Shown: piece after piece, positions 6,976 through 16,006 of the stretch | Layout of the letters: each line of letters begins with the position of its first letter | Numbering within the stretch: position 1 is the first letter of the stretch | Assembly: GCF_000174435.1 (NCBI RefSeq) | Contig: NZ_ACJN02000001.1 | Coordinates: 364,001-428,000, forward strand | DNA: 64,000 nt | From: Desulfonatronospira thiodismutans ASO3-1 | GTDB taxonomy: Bacteria > Desulfobacterota > Desulfovibrionia > Desulfovibrionales > Desulfonatronovibrionaceae | Reading direction: 5' to 3' | Made by a program: the position numbers and the translations under genes | The notes under the pieces: model-generated | What the model saw: only the letters and a program-made list of their open reading frames with translations | The model's database searches: none | What the model was told of the DNA's origin: nothing

Positions 6976-9627
6976 ATGCCCAAACAAGCTTTGCCAGTGC
7001 TGACCCGTATACTGCTTGCCCTTTTAGCAATACTCATCACCCCATCCCCGGGCTTTTCACAAAAAGAGGCCGCCGGGGACTTTTCAGTTTTTTATCTCAA
7101 CTCCTACCACGACGGCTATGCCTGGTCAGACGACATCCGCGAAGGCATCAGGCACAGATTCCAGGAGTCCGGGCACCGGGTGGAAATCCAGATGGAGTAT
7201 ATGGATACCAAGGTGTTCCACCGTCCAGGCGTAACCAAAAGGCTCCTGGAGCTCTACCGCGAAAAGTACTCGAATGAAGAATACGACATAGTAATCGTGT
7301 CCGACGATGATGCCCTGGATTTCATGCTGGACTATGGAGACGAGCTTTTTCCCGGGCTGCCCATAGTCTTTTGCGGCATCAATTACCTGGAAGAAGAACT
7401 TCTGGACCGGGAACGCACCACCGGCATCGTGGAAAACTTCAACGTAAAAAGGACTCTGGAGCTGGCCCTTTCCATTCACCAGGACAAAAACCGCATGGTG
7501 GTCATAGGCGACGAATCCACCACGGGTATAGCCATCAAGGGCCAGATCAAGGAAGCTATACCTGATTTTCAGGGCAGGCTGGATTTCGAGTTCTGGACCC
7601 AGTACTCCTTAGACGAGATTGCAGACAAGGTCAAAGACCTGCCACAGGACACACTGGTTTACTTCATTCCTTTTTTTTATTCCGCTGGAGGACAGGTGTT
7701 TTCCGCCGGTGAAGTACTGGAGAATGTAGCAGGGTTCAGCGACCTGCCCATTTACAGCAACTGGGAGTTTCTCCTGGGCCACGGCATGGTGGGCGGCAAC
7801 CTCATCAGCGGCTTTGAGCACGGTTCCATTGCCGCAGGCATGGCCCTGGATATCCTGGAAGGCAAAAGCCCTGCCGACATTCCCATAATCCACGATATTG
7901 TGGATCAAAACATGTTTGACTACAACGTACTGCAAAAGCAGGGCATAAAGCAGACCCAACTACCACCGGAAAGCGTCCTCATAAATGAGCCCCCGGCCTT
8001 TTACGAACTGGACAAGCAGGTTTTCTGGGTGATCATGTCCAGCCTGGGGGCGCTTGTAATTATCCTGGCCTTTCTGGTGCGCAGCATAATTCATAAACGC
8101 ATTGTGGAAAGCCGGATCCGCAACCAGCTGGCCTTTCAGGAGAGCCTCATGGACACTATTCCACAGCTCGTCTGCTGGAAGGACCTCAACCAGCGCTATA
8201 TGGGGGCCAACCAGGCTTTTACCGACTTTTTCGGCATAGAGTCCCCGGACAAGATCATGCACCAGACGGATTCCCTGCTCATGCCCTCCCGGGATTTCGC
8301 CCAGTGGGCCGCCCGCATGGACAAACAGGTGCTTCAGACCGGCCAGGCCCTTAGAAAGGTGCGCATGTCGGTCAGGGATCAAGATGGCGATTCCTCCTGG
8401 CTGGAGGTAAACAAAATTCCCCTGCGTGATGAAAAGGGGGAAATAGTCGGTACGCTGAGTACTGCGGAAAACATCACCAACGAGATAAACCTGGAACGCC
8501 AGCTCCTGCAGTCCCAGAAAATGGAGGCCATGGGCACCCTGGCCGGTGGCATATCCCACGACTTCAACAATATACTTACCTCCATCATGAATTCCACTGA
8601 ACTGGCCCAGGGAGATCTGGACCCGGACTCCCCGGCTTACCAGGATCTGGAGAGGGTACTCAAAGCATCTCACAGGGGCCGGGACCTGGTCCAGCGAATT
8701 CTAACCTTCAGCCGTCCCTCCCAGGAGGGCTTCCGGCCCACGGTATTGCCCGAGCTGGTGCGGGATTCAGTATCTCTGCTGCAATCCTCGCTGCCCCGCA
8801 ACATAGAGGTCCGTTCCAGTGTCAGCGGCGGCTACGAACCGGTCAACGTGAATCCCACCCAGATTTCCCAGGTGGTAATGAACCTGTGCACAAATGCCTT
8901 CCAGGCCATCCAGGACCAGAAAGGCACCCTTACGATAAACCTGGAGGAAATAGAGCTGGATGTATACCGGGCCGAAGAACTGGACATGCCTGCCGGCAAA
9001 GCCTTCAGGCTGGAGATATCAGATACCGGGCCCGGCATAGACCGTCGGGACCTGGACAAAATCTTTGATCCTTTTTTTACCACAAAGAGCCAGTCCGGGG
9101 GCACCGGTCTGGGTCTGGCCGTGGTCCTGGGCATAGTCAAGAACCACAAAGGGGTCATCCAGGTGGACAGCAGTCCGGACCAAGGCACCTCCTTTGAAAT
9201 CCTGCTTCCCGCCCGGGAGCCCGGCAACCAGGAATCATCCCCTTCCGGCGCTTCCCTGAAAAGAGGCAGTGGAACCCTGCTCTTTGTTGAAGATGACCAG
9301 GACCTGCTGGAAACCACCCCCAGGAGCCTGCAGGCCATGGGCTACAGTGTTTTTTCCGCCTCCAGTGCCCAGAAAGCCCTGGAAATCCTGGGCCAGGACA
9401 TTCCCTTGGACCTGGTCATCACAGACTTTGACATGCCCGGCTTAAACGGCATCGAACTGGCAAAAAAGATCCAGGCAGAGCACCCGGACCTCCCGGTCAT
9501 GCTCATTACCGGGCGTATCCAGGCCCTGGAGGGCATTGAGCAGCCGGACAACATCAGGCTCACCCTGTCCAAGCCCTTCAACCAGGCTGATTTGTCCCAG
9601 GCGGTGTCAACAGCCATAACTGACTGA
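6976..9627 (+). CDS. Hybrid sensor histidine kinase with periplasmic ABC-type ligand-binding domain
   Basis: Sensor partner of the next gene. From ATG 6976: signal-like segment (PVLTRILLALLAILITPS), a periplasmic domain of about 300 residues of the ABC substrate-binding type (SVFYLNSYHDGYAWSDDI, VIVSDDDALDFML, GGNLISGFEHGS), one membrane helix at about 349-369, a PAS domain at about 390-500, a HisKA domain with the phospho-acceptor in GGISHDFNN (about His528), an HATPase with N box NLCTNAF and G boxes DTGPGID and GGTGLGL, and a C-terminal receiver with acceptor Asp in TDFDMPG (about Asp817). The frame extends to a GTG at 6919, but only the 6976 start gives a normal signal peptide. It probably senses lactate or another organic acid. 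In Desulfovibrio vulgaris a similar pair, DVU3022/3023 (recalled from memory), precedes the lactate operon. Confidence 0.85.
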   Translation: MPKQALPVLTRILLALLAILITPSPGFSQKEAAGDFSVFYLNSYHDGYAWSDDIREGIRHRFQESGHRVEIQMEYMDTKVFHRPGVTKRLLELYREKYSNEEYDIVIVSDDDALDFMLDYGDELFPGLPIVFCGINYLEEELLDRERTTGIVENFNVKRTLELALSIHQDKNRMVVIGDESTTGIAIKGQIKEAIPDFQGRLDFEFWTQYSLDEIADKVKDLPQDTLVYFIPFFYSAGGQVFSAGEVLENVAGFSDLPIYSNWEFLLGHGMVGGNLISGFEHGSIAAGMALDILEGKSPADIPIIHDIVDQNMFDYNVLQKQGIKQTQLPPESVLINEPPAFYELDKQVFWVIMSSLGALVIILAFLVRSIIHKRIVESRIRNQLAFQESLMDTIPQLVCWKDLNQRYMGANQAFTDFFGIESPDKIMHQTDSLLMPSRDFAQWAARMDKQVLQTGQALRKVRMSVRDQDGDSSWLEVNKIPLRDEKGEIVGTLSTAENITNEINLERQLLQSQKMEAMGTLAGGISHDFNNILTSIMNSTELAQGDLDPDSPAYQDLERVLKASHRGRDLVQRILTFSRPSQEGFRPTVLPELVRDSVSLLQSSLPRNIEVRSSVSGGYEPVNVNPTQISQVVMNLCTNAFQAIQDQKGTLTINLEEIELDVYRAEELDMPAGKAFRLEISDTGPGIDRRDLDKIFDPFFTTKSQSGGTGLGLAVVLGIVKNHKGVIQVDSSPDQGTSFEILLPAREPGNQESSPSGASLKRGSGTLLFVEDDQDLLETTPRSLQAMGYSVFSASSAQKALEILGQDIPLDLVITDFDMPGLNGIELAKKIQAEHPDLPVMLITGRIQALEGIEQPDNIRLTLSKPFNQADLSQAVSTAITD

Positions 9628-9649
9628 AAAACCTGAGAGACGAGATATT

Positions 9650-11059
9650 ATGCCCCGAGTACTGGTAGTGGACGATGACCCGGAAGTACAATCCACAATG
9701 GCCAGCCTGCTGTCGCGCCAGGACATCCCGCATCACCTGGCCAAAGACCTGGTCTCCACTAAGCAGGCCCTGCAGGAAGACTGCTTCGACCTGGTTCTAC
9801 TGGACGTGGGCCTTCCCGACGGCAACGGCCTGGACCTGCTGCCGGAAATAAAGGCCCTGAAAAACGCCCCGGAGGTCATAATCCTCACCGGCCGGGGGGA
9901 CAGCGAAGGTGCGGAACTGGCCATTGAGGGAGGTGTCTGGGATTACCTCTTAAAACCCTCACCCATCAAGGAGATAAAACTGAGCATCTCCAGGGCCCTC
10001 AAGTACAGGCAGCAGAAAGAAAGCGCCCGGCCCAGGGCCCTGGACCTGTCCGGGGTGGTCGGGTCCAGCCCGGCCATGCAGTCCTGCTATGACCTTCTGG
10101 CCTGCGCCGCCGGATCGGATTCAAATATTCTTATCACCGGTGAAACCGGGGTGGGCAAGGAACTTATGGCCCGCACCATCCACGCCAACAGCTCCAGATC
10201 GGGTCATCCCTTTGTAGTAGTGGACTGTGCCGGAATAACCGATTCCTTAGTGGAAAGCACTCTTTTCGGACACTGCAGAGGCGCTTTCACCGGGGCCCTG
10301 GCCGATCACACCGGACTCATCAGCCAGGCTCACCAGGGAACACTCTTTCTGGACGAACTGGGAGAGCTGCCCCTGTTGATTCAAAAATCACTGCTTCGAG
10401 TGCTGCAGGAAAGAAAGTTCCGCCCGGTAGGGTCCAGCCGGGAGCAAAAAAGTGATTTCCGCCTCATGGCCGCCACCAACCGGGACCTGGAAGGCATGGT
10501 CAGTGAGGGCACCTTTAGAAATGACCTGTATTTTCGCATCAAGACCATGCATATGCACCTGCCGCCTTTGCGGGACCGGGTCCAGGACATAAGGCCCCTG
10601 GCCATGCACTTCGCGGACGAACTGTGCACCAGGAGCGGTATTGCATCCAAAGGTCTGGGGGCGGACTTTCTGGAAACCCTGGAAGCCTACTCCTGGCCCG
10701 GCAACGTGCGCGAACTGTGCAACGTCATAGAGCAGGCCCTGGTAGCCTGCGCCGGGGAAACCAATTTATACTCCATGCACCTGCCCAAGGAGATCCGCAT
10801 CAAGGTCACCCGATCAAGGCTGGAAAAGTGTCCCCCGGACGAATCCAGTCACGGCACGCCCCCCTGGGCTCAAAAAGGCGACTCCCCCCCCATGCCCGAT
10901 ATTTCCGACTTCAAGTCCTACAAACAGGAGTGCGAAAAAAAATACCTGCAATGCCTGCTTCAGAAATACCCGGGCAACGTTCCTGCTATACTCAGGCTTT
11001 CAGGTCTTTCCCGCTCTCATTTCTATACCCTGCTCAAAAAATACGGCCTGGAAAGCTGA
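9650..11059 (+). CDS. Sigma-54-dependent response regulator of the lactate operon
   Basis: 469 residues in NtrC layout: receiver (acceptor Asp52 in LLDVGLPDGNG), AAA+ domain with Walker A GETGVGKE at about 164-171, the sigma-54-contacting GAFTGA loop at about 211-216, Walker B LFLDELGEL, and a Fis-type helix-turn-helix at the C-terminus (RLSGLSRSHFYTLLKKYG). All catalytic elements look intact. It starts 22 bases after the kinase. Two dyad sites and a sigma-54-like promoter lie just downstream, ahead of lldP, so the lactate operon is its likely target. Confidence 0.88.
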   Translation: MPRVLVVDDDPEVQSTMASLLSRQDIPHHLAKDLVSTKQALQEDCFDLVLLDVGLPDGNGLDLLPEIKALKNAPEVIILTGRGDSEGAELAIEGGVWDYLLKPSPIKEIKLSISRALKYRQQKESARPRALDLSGVVGSSPAMQSCYDLLACAAGSDSNILITGETGVGKELMARTIHANSSRSGHPFVVVDCAGITDSLVESTLFGHCRGAFTGALADHTGLISQAHQGTLFLDELGELPLLIQKSLLRVLQERKFRPVGSSREQKSDFRLMAATNRDLEGMVSEGTFRNDLYFRIKTMHMHLPPLRDRVQDIRPLAMHFADELCTRSGIASKGLGADFLETLEAYSWPGNVRELCNVIEQALVACAGETNLYSMHLPKEIRIKVTRSRLEKCPPDESSHGTPPWAQKGDSPPMPDISDFKSYKQECEKKYLQCLLQKYPGNVPAILRLSGLSRSHFYTLLKKYGLES

Positions 11060-11078
11060 CAGTACCAAAAGACCGTTC

Positions 11079-11096
11079 TGTCCGTTTTTCAGGACA
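11079..11096. promoter_or_regulatory. Dyad site 1, probable upstream activator sequence
   Basis: TGTCC-N8-GGACA, a perfect 5-bp dyad with spacer GTTTTTCA. It repeats in near-identical form 102 bases downstream and sits about 220 bases before the presumed lldP transcription start, a normal enhancer distance for a sigma-54 activator. Confidence 0.55.
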
Positions 11097-11180
11097 ACAC
11101 TAATCTGCTGTATCACAAACCATACAATCAGCCTCAGATGGGCATTTACTGAGAATTTGCAGACATTGACTCCCTGCATC

Positions 11181-11198
11181 TGTCCGTTTTTCCGCACA
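11181..11198. promoter_or_regulatory. Dyad site 2, probable upstream activator sequence
   Basis: TGTCC-N8-GCACA, the second copy of site 1. The spacer GTTTTTCC differs at one base and the right half has one change. CTGTCCGTTTTTC is shared exactly between the two sites. It lies about 120 bases upstream of the candidate -24/-12 promoter. Confidence 0.5.
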
Positions 11199-11283
11199 GC
11201 ACACCCTGCTCCTGCCGAGCACTTCTGAAAGAGAAAGACTCATAACATTCTGAAATAATTAAAAAAAATTTTAAAAAGATATC

Positions 11284-11300
11284 CAGGCATATTTTTTGTA
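11284..11300 (+). promoter_or_regulatory. Candidate sigma-54 promoter for lldP
   Basis: CAGGCATATTTTTTGTA holds GG and GT separated by 10 bases, one base off the GG-N10-GC rule, with the expected T run before the -12 element. Transcription would begin near 11311 and leave a leader of about 155 bases. A weak terminator-like fold (GCCAA/TTGGGC then six T) lies in that leader at about 11402-11426. Confidence 0.4.
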
Positions 11301-11465
11301 GTAGCGTTCTGAATTCTGCTGTATGCTTTCCCAGGTCTAAACATTGAATTGATTTTTCAGCATACGTTCATCAGGCCGAGTACCTGCTCATAACCTGTCA
11401 ATGCCAAGAAGCGTTGGGCTTTTTTATATAGGAACATGTTTAATCATTTAAGGAGGTATTGACCC

Positions 11466-13178
11466 ATGTCTGTAGGATTTTTGGCCCTTTTAGCGGCGAT
11501 ACCCATTGCTATCGCCCTGGTTCTCATGGCCGGGCTGCGCTGGCCGGCCACCAAGGCCATGCCGGTTGCCTGGCTGGCAACCGCCCTGGCCGGCATCATT
11601 TTCTGGCAGCTGCCGGTGGGCTATGTGGCCGCCCTTTCCATTGAAGGGATTATCGGCGCTATAGGAATTTTAATCATCGTGTTCGGAGCGATCCTCATTC
11701 TCATGACCCTGCGAGACTCGGGAGGCATGGAAACCATCCAGGCCGGAATGCAGGATGTATCACCGGACATGCGGGTCCAGGCCATCATCATCGGGTTTTT
11801 GTTCGCAGCCTTTATCGAGGGCGCCGCCGGATTCGGCACGCCAGCCGCCCTGGCTGCCCCGCTGCTTCTGGCCCTGGGTTTTCCTGCCCTGGCAGCTGCG
11901 GTCATCTGTCTGACCTTCAATTCCGTCCCGGTTACCTTTGGAGCCGTGGGCACCCCCGTTATCCTGGGGCTTGGACCCCTTGACGACTTTGTAACCCGGG
12001 CGGTGGAAAGCGGAGCAGAGACCCTGAACTTTTCCGATCCCACAACATTCGGTATAGTTGTTGGTCAGTGGTCATCTCTGATGCACCTGCCCATGGCCAT
12101 AATCCTGCCCATTTTCATGCTGGGATTCATCACCCGCTTTTTCGGGCCCAACCGCTCCTGGTCTGATGGATTCGGTGCCTGGAAGTTCTGCATCTTTGCC
12201 TCTGTTGCCTTTGCCATTCCCTATGTGCTCCTGGCCTGGCTGTTAGGACCTGAATTTCCGAGTCTCGTAGGCGGTCTCATCGGTCTTGGCATCGTGGTCT
12301 GGGGAGCCAAGCAGGGCATTGCCGTTCCCAAGGACGTTTTCACCTTCGGCGCCCAGAAGGACTGGGATCCTGAATGGACAGGAACTGTCAGCGTGGCCGA
12401 AGGCAGCAAGTTTGAGGCCCGCATGAGCCAGTTCAAGGCCTGGTCACCCTACATCCTTATCGGCTTTATCCTGGTGCTCACCCGCCTGGACTGGCTGCCT
12501 TTCAAGTCTTTCCTGGCCGGTATCACTATAGATTTCCAGAACATCCTGGGTTATGAAGAGGTGGCCAACTCCATTGCTATACTCTACCTGCCGGGAACCA
12601 TCCCCTTTGTGCTGGTGGCCATTTTGACTATCTTCATCCACCAGATGAGTTCAGACAAGGTCAAAACCGCCTGGGTGGACGCCATCAAGCGCATCAAGAA
12701 CCCGGCCATAGCCCTTTTCTTTGCCGTGGCCCTGGTGCATATCTTCAGAGGATCCGGCGTGGAAAACGAGGCATTGAACCCCAACCTTTATCCCTCCATG
12801 CCCCTGGCCCTGGCTGAGTCCATAGCCGCCATCGCCGGGCAGACCTGGCCCTTCTTCGCCGGCTTCATCGGCGGTCTGGGAGGCTTTATAACCGGCTCCA
12901 ACACGGTTTCCAACCTGCTCTTTGCCGAGTTCCAGTGGGGCATGGCCTCTCAGCTTGACCTGCCGCACCAGCTCATCGTAGCGGCCCAGGCCGTGGGCGG
13001 CGGTTTCGGCAATATGATCTGCATCCACAACATCGTGGCTGTGTGCGCGGTGGTGGGCCTGTCCGGCAAGGAAGGGCTCATCCTGAGAAAGACCTTCTGG
13101 CCATTCATGGTCTACGCTGTAATAACCGGCCTGTGGGTAACCCTCATGAGCTTCGTGCTCTTCCCGGGTCTTTACTAA
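11466..13178 (+). CDS. lldP: L-lactate permease
   Basis: 570 residues, about 12-14 membrane segments, LctP family. It imports lactate (and glycolate in relatives) with protons. Seen: the family signature [17 protein letters not shown] and the later [18 protein letters not shown] and [17 protein letters not shown] motifs. AAGGAGG precedes the ATG by nine bases. It is the first gene of the lactate operon and follows the two-component genes after a 406-base control region. No truncation is seen. Confidence 0.94.
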   Translation: MSVGFLALLAAIPIAIALVLMAGLRWPATKAMPVAWLATALAGIIFWQLPVGYVAALSIEGIIGAIGILIIVFGAILILMTLRDSGGMETIQAGMQDVSPDMRVQAIIIGFLFAAFIEGAAGFGTPAALAAPLLLALGFPALAAAVICLTFNSVPVTFGAVGTPVILGLGPLDDFVTRAVESGAETLNFSDPTTFGIVVGQWSSLMHLPMAIILPIFMLGFITRFFGPNRSWSDGFGAWKFCIFASVAFAIPYVLLAWLLGPEFPSLVGGLIGLGIVVWGAKQGIAVPKDVFTFGAQKDWDPEWTGTVSVAEGSKFEARMSQFKAWSPYILIGFILVLTRLDWLPFKSFLAGITIDFQNILGYEEVANSIAILYLPGTIPFVLVAILTIFIHQMSSDKVKTAWVDAIKRIKNPAIALFFAVALVHIFRGSGVENEALNPNLYPSMPLALAESIAAIAGQTWPFFAGFIGGLGGFITGSNTVSNLLFAEFQWGMASQLDLPHQLIVAAQAVGGGFGNMICIHNIVAVCAVVGLSGKEGLILRKTFWPFMVYAVITGLWVTLMSFVLFPGLY

Positions 13179-13202
13179 ACTCTGAACCAACAAGCTGACA
13201 AT

Positions 13203-13236
13203 GCCCCTGGTGCAGTAAAATATCTGCACCAGGGGC
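13203..13236 (+). terminator. Intra-operon hairpin between lldP and the D-lactate dehydrogenase gene
   Basis: A perfect 13-bp stem (GCCCCTGGTGCAG with CTGCACCAGGGGC, loop of 8). There is no T run after it, so it is more likely an mRNA-stabilising or attenuating hairpin than a full terminator. It lies 24 bases after the lldP stop. Confidence 0.6.
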
Positions 13237-13267
13237 CAACAAAGGATATCTTACCAAGGAGCATTTT

Positions 13268-14659
13268 ATGTCCAACGAGAGCCTGCAAAAAGAATTCGCC
13301 AAGGTGGTGGGGCAGGACAACGTCATGACCAGCGAGTCCGAGATGCACGCCTATTCCTATGACTCGGCCGTGCTGGATCAGGTCAGCCCGGCCATGGTGG
13401 TCCGGCCGACATCTTCCGAAGCCCTGGGCCAGGTGGTGAAACTCTGCAACGACAACGAACTGAAACTGACAGTACGCGGTGCCGGCACCAACCTATCCGG
13501 GGGCACTATTCCTCATCCCGGAGGCATTGTCTGCCTGACCACCGCTTTAAATAACATCCTGGAAATAAACGAAGAAGACCTGTACGCTGTGGTAGAACCT
13601 GGAGTGATCACTGCCAAGTTCGCGGCCCAGGTGGCCTCCAAGGGTCTTTTGTACCCCCCAGATCCCGGTTCCCAGGCCGTATCCACCCTGGGGGGCAACG
13701 TGGCTGAAAACGCCGGGGGCCTCAGAGCCCTCAAGTACGGGGTAACCAAAGACTACGTCATGGGCGTGGACTTTTTCGACGTCAACGGCGAACTGGTCAA
13801 GTCAGGATCAAGAACGGTCAAGTGCGTCACCGGCTACAACCTGGCCGGACTCATGGTAGCCTCCGAAGGCACCCTGGGCGTCTTTGAAAAATTGATCCTC
13901 AAACTGGTGCCGCCCCCAAAGGCTATCAAATCCATGATGGCCGAATTCGACGATGTTGCTGCAGCGTCTCAGGCTGTATCAGCCATTATCGCTGCCAAAA
14001 TAGTCCCGGCCACTCTTGAGTTCATGGACAACTTCACCATCAAGACTGTGGAAAACTTCCGCGGAGCCGGCCTTAATACCGAGGCCGCTGCCCTGCTTCT
14101 GCTGGAGGTGGATGGCCACCCGGCCCAGGTGGAGGACGATGCGGCTCAGGTCCAGGAAATCTGCAACAAGCTCGGAGCCAGGCAATTCACAGTGGCCCAG
14201 GACGCCAAGCAGCGCGATGCAGTCTGGCAGGCCAGGCGCGACGCTCTGCCGGCACTGGCCAGGGTCAAGCCCACAACCGTCCTGGAGGACGCCACCGTGC
14301 CACGTTCCAAGATACCCGACATGATGCAGGCCTTAAAACGCATTGCCCGGGAATACAAGCTGACCATAGGCACCTTCGGCCATGCCGGGGACGGCAACCT
14401 GCACCCGACCATTCTTACTGACAAGCGCGATACCCAGGAATGGGAAAGAGTGGAGAAGGCCATAGACGAGATCTTTGACGTGGCCCTGGATCTTGGTGGC
14501 ACCCTGTCCGGGGAACATGGCATAGGCATCGCCAAGTCCAAGTTCATGCACCAGGAACACGGCCTGGCCGCCATTGAATACTCCCGCCGCATGAAAAGCG
14601 TATTGGACCCCAAAGATATCCTGAATCCGGGCAAGATGCTTGGACCTTTGCTCGCTTAA
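13268..14659 (+). CDS. D-lactate dehydrogenase, FAD-binding subunit (GlcD family)
   Basis: 463 residues. It oxidises D-lactate to pyruvate at the membrane face and passes electrons to the Fe-S partner encoded next. Seen: the FAD-binding type-4 region (VRGAGTNLSGGTIPHPGG, YPPDPGSQAVSTLGGNVAENAGG), then the FAD-oxidase C domain (GTFGHAGDGNLHPTIL, GTLSGEHGIGIAKSKF), all standard for the GlcD/LDH-D family. CAAGGAG precedes the ATG by seven bases. Glycolate oxidase activity is an alternative, but the operon context (lldP, pta, ackA) favours lactate. Confidence 0.9.
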   Translation: MSNESLQKEFAKVVGQDNVMTSESEMHAYSYDSAVLDQVSPAMVVRPTSSEALGQVVKLCNDNELKLTVRGAGTNLSGGTIPHPGGIVCLTTALNNILEINEEDLYAVVEPGVITAKFAAQVASKGLLYPPDPGSQAVSTLGGNVAENAGGLRALKYGVTKDYVMGVDFFDVNGELVKSGSRTVKCVTGYNLAGLMVASEGTLGVFEKLILKLVPPPKAIKSMMAEFDDVAAASQAVSAIIAAKIVPATLEFMDNFTIKTVENFRGAGLNTEAAALLLLEVDGHPAQVEDDAAQVQEICNKLGARQFTVAQDAKQRDAVWQARRDALPALARVKPTTVLEDATVPRSKIPDMMQALKRIAREYKLTIGTFGHAGDGNLHPTILTDKRDTQEWERVEKAIDEIFDVALDLGGTLSGEHGIGIAKSKFMHQEHGLAAIEYSRRMKSVLDPKDILNPGKMLGPLLA

Positions 14660-14674
14660 CCCCGGGAGGAAAAT

Positions 14675-15946
14675 ATGGCCGATATAAAACAACTATCCAG
14701 GATGCTTCAGGAACTGGATGACCTGCTCACGCGCTGCATGCGCTGCGGCATGTGCCAGGCCCAGTGTCCTGTGTTCACAAAATCCGGCAAGGAAACCGAC
14801 GTAACCCGGGGCAAGCTGGCTCTGCTTTCAGGGCTGTCCCAGGAGATGCTCAAAGACCCCAAAGAGGTCCAGGATAATCTGAACCGCTGCCTTTTGTGCG
14901 GTACATGCGAGGCCAACTGCCCTTCCGGAGTCAAAGTTACGGATATCTTCCTCAAGGCCAGGGCTATCTTAAACGGATATCTCGGACTCTCTTCCACCCA
15001 GAGGCTCATTTTCAGGCGTCTTCTCACCAGGCCCAAACTCATGAACGCCCTTATTTCCATGAGTTCCGCCTTTCAAGGGGTCTTCAGCAAGGATGCTGAC
15101 CAGATAATCGGGACTTCCTGCGCCAGGTTCAATGCACCCCTTATCCGGGACCGCCACTTCAAAAAGCTGGCCGGCAAACCTCTGCACAGGCAGGTCCCCA
15201 GCCTGGATACTCCGGCCGGATCCTCGGGCATCAAAGTTGCCTTTTTTCCTGGATGTGTCACTGACAAGGTCTTTCCTGATGTGGGCCAGGCAGTAATAAA
15301 AATCCTCAAGCACCATCAGGTGGGGATTTACATGCCCGAAAACCAGGCCTGCTGTGGCATTCCCGCCCTGTCCTCCGGGGAGTCTGACGCCTTTTCCACT
15401 ATGGTGCGACAGAACGTGGAACTCTTTTCCGCCGGAAAATGGGATTACCTCATTACTCCCTGCGCCACCTGCACAGCCACCATGCGCAAGCTCTGGCCGG
15501 AATACCACAAGGGCAGCCTGGGCCGGGTCATAACCGAAAACATCCTGGATGTAAGCCAGTTCCTGGTGGACGTCCTGGGGGTCAAGCCCGAGACATCCGA
15601 TAACCGGAAAACACCGGTGGCCTATCACGATCCATGTCACCTGCGAAACAGCCTCAAGGTCAGCGCTCAACCCAGGGCGGTACTGGAGGCCGGCGGCACA
15701 TACAAAACGGCTGAGATCCCCGGCGGGCCATCATGCTGCGGTTCCGGAGGCAGCTTTAATATCAAGCATTACCAGCTTTCTAAGGATATCGGGCAGGAAA
15801 AGGCCCGGAACATCAAAGCCTCAGGAGCGGAGATGGCCGCCACGGCATGCCCTGCCTGCATGCTGCAGCTTGCGGACATGCTTTCCCAGGAAGAAGCCTC
15901 CATGCCTGTAAAACACGTGCTGGAACTTTACGCTGAATCATTGTAA
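14675..15946 (+). CDS. D-lactate dehydrogenase, iron-sulfur subunit (GlcF family)
   Basis: 423 residues. Seen: two ferredoxin-type 4Fe-4S motifs near the N-terminus (CMRCGMCQAQCP and CLLCGTCEANCP) and two CCG domains (CCGIPALSSGESD, HDPCHLRNS, CCGSGGSFN, CPACMLQLADM) typical of heterodisulfide-reductase-like electron carriers. It takes electrons from the FAD subunit 15 bases upstream, probably to menaquinone. GGGAGG precedes the ATG. Confidence 0.9.
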   Translation: MADIKQLSRMLQELDDLLTRCMRCGMCQAQCPVFTKSGKETDVTRGKLALLSGLSQEMLKDPKEVQDNLNRCLLCGTCEANCPSGVKVTDIFLKARAILNGYLGLSSTQRLIFRRLLTRPKLMNALISMSSAFQGVFSKDADQIIGTSCARFNAPLIRDRHFKKLAGKPLHRQVPSLDTPAGSSGIKVAFFPGCVTDKVFPDVGQAVIKILKHHQVGIYMPENQACCGIPALSSGESDAFSTMVRQNVELFSAGKWDYLITPCATCTATMRKLWPEYHKGSLGRVITENILDVSQFLVDVLGVKPETSDNRKTPVAYHDPCHLRNSLKVSAQPRAVLEAGGTYKTAEIPGGPSCCGSGGSFNIKHYQLSKDIGQEKARNIKASGAEMAATACPACMLQLADMLSQEEASMPVKHVLELYAESL

Positions 15947-15948
15947 AA

Positions 15949-15986
15949 CTGCTGTCAGTCGCCGGGTATCAGGCGGCTGACAGCAG
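15949..15986 (+). terminator. Intra-operon hairpin between the Fe-S subunit gene and pta
   Basis: A 15-bp stem, CTGCTGTCAGTCGCC with GGCGGCTGACAGCAG (one G-T pair), loop of 8, starting three bases after the upstream stop. There is no T run. It may set different transcript levels for the dehydrogenase and Pta, or end part of the transcripts. Confidence 0.55.
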
Positions 15987-16006
15987 AAGAAAAATACCAG
16001 GAGCGC

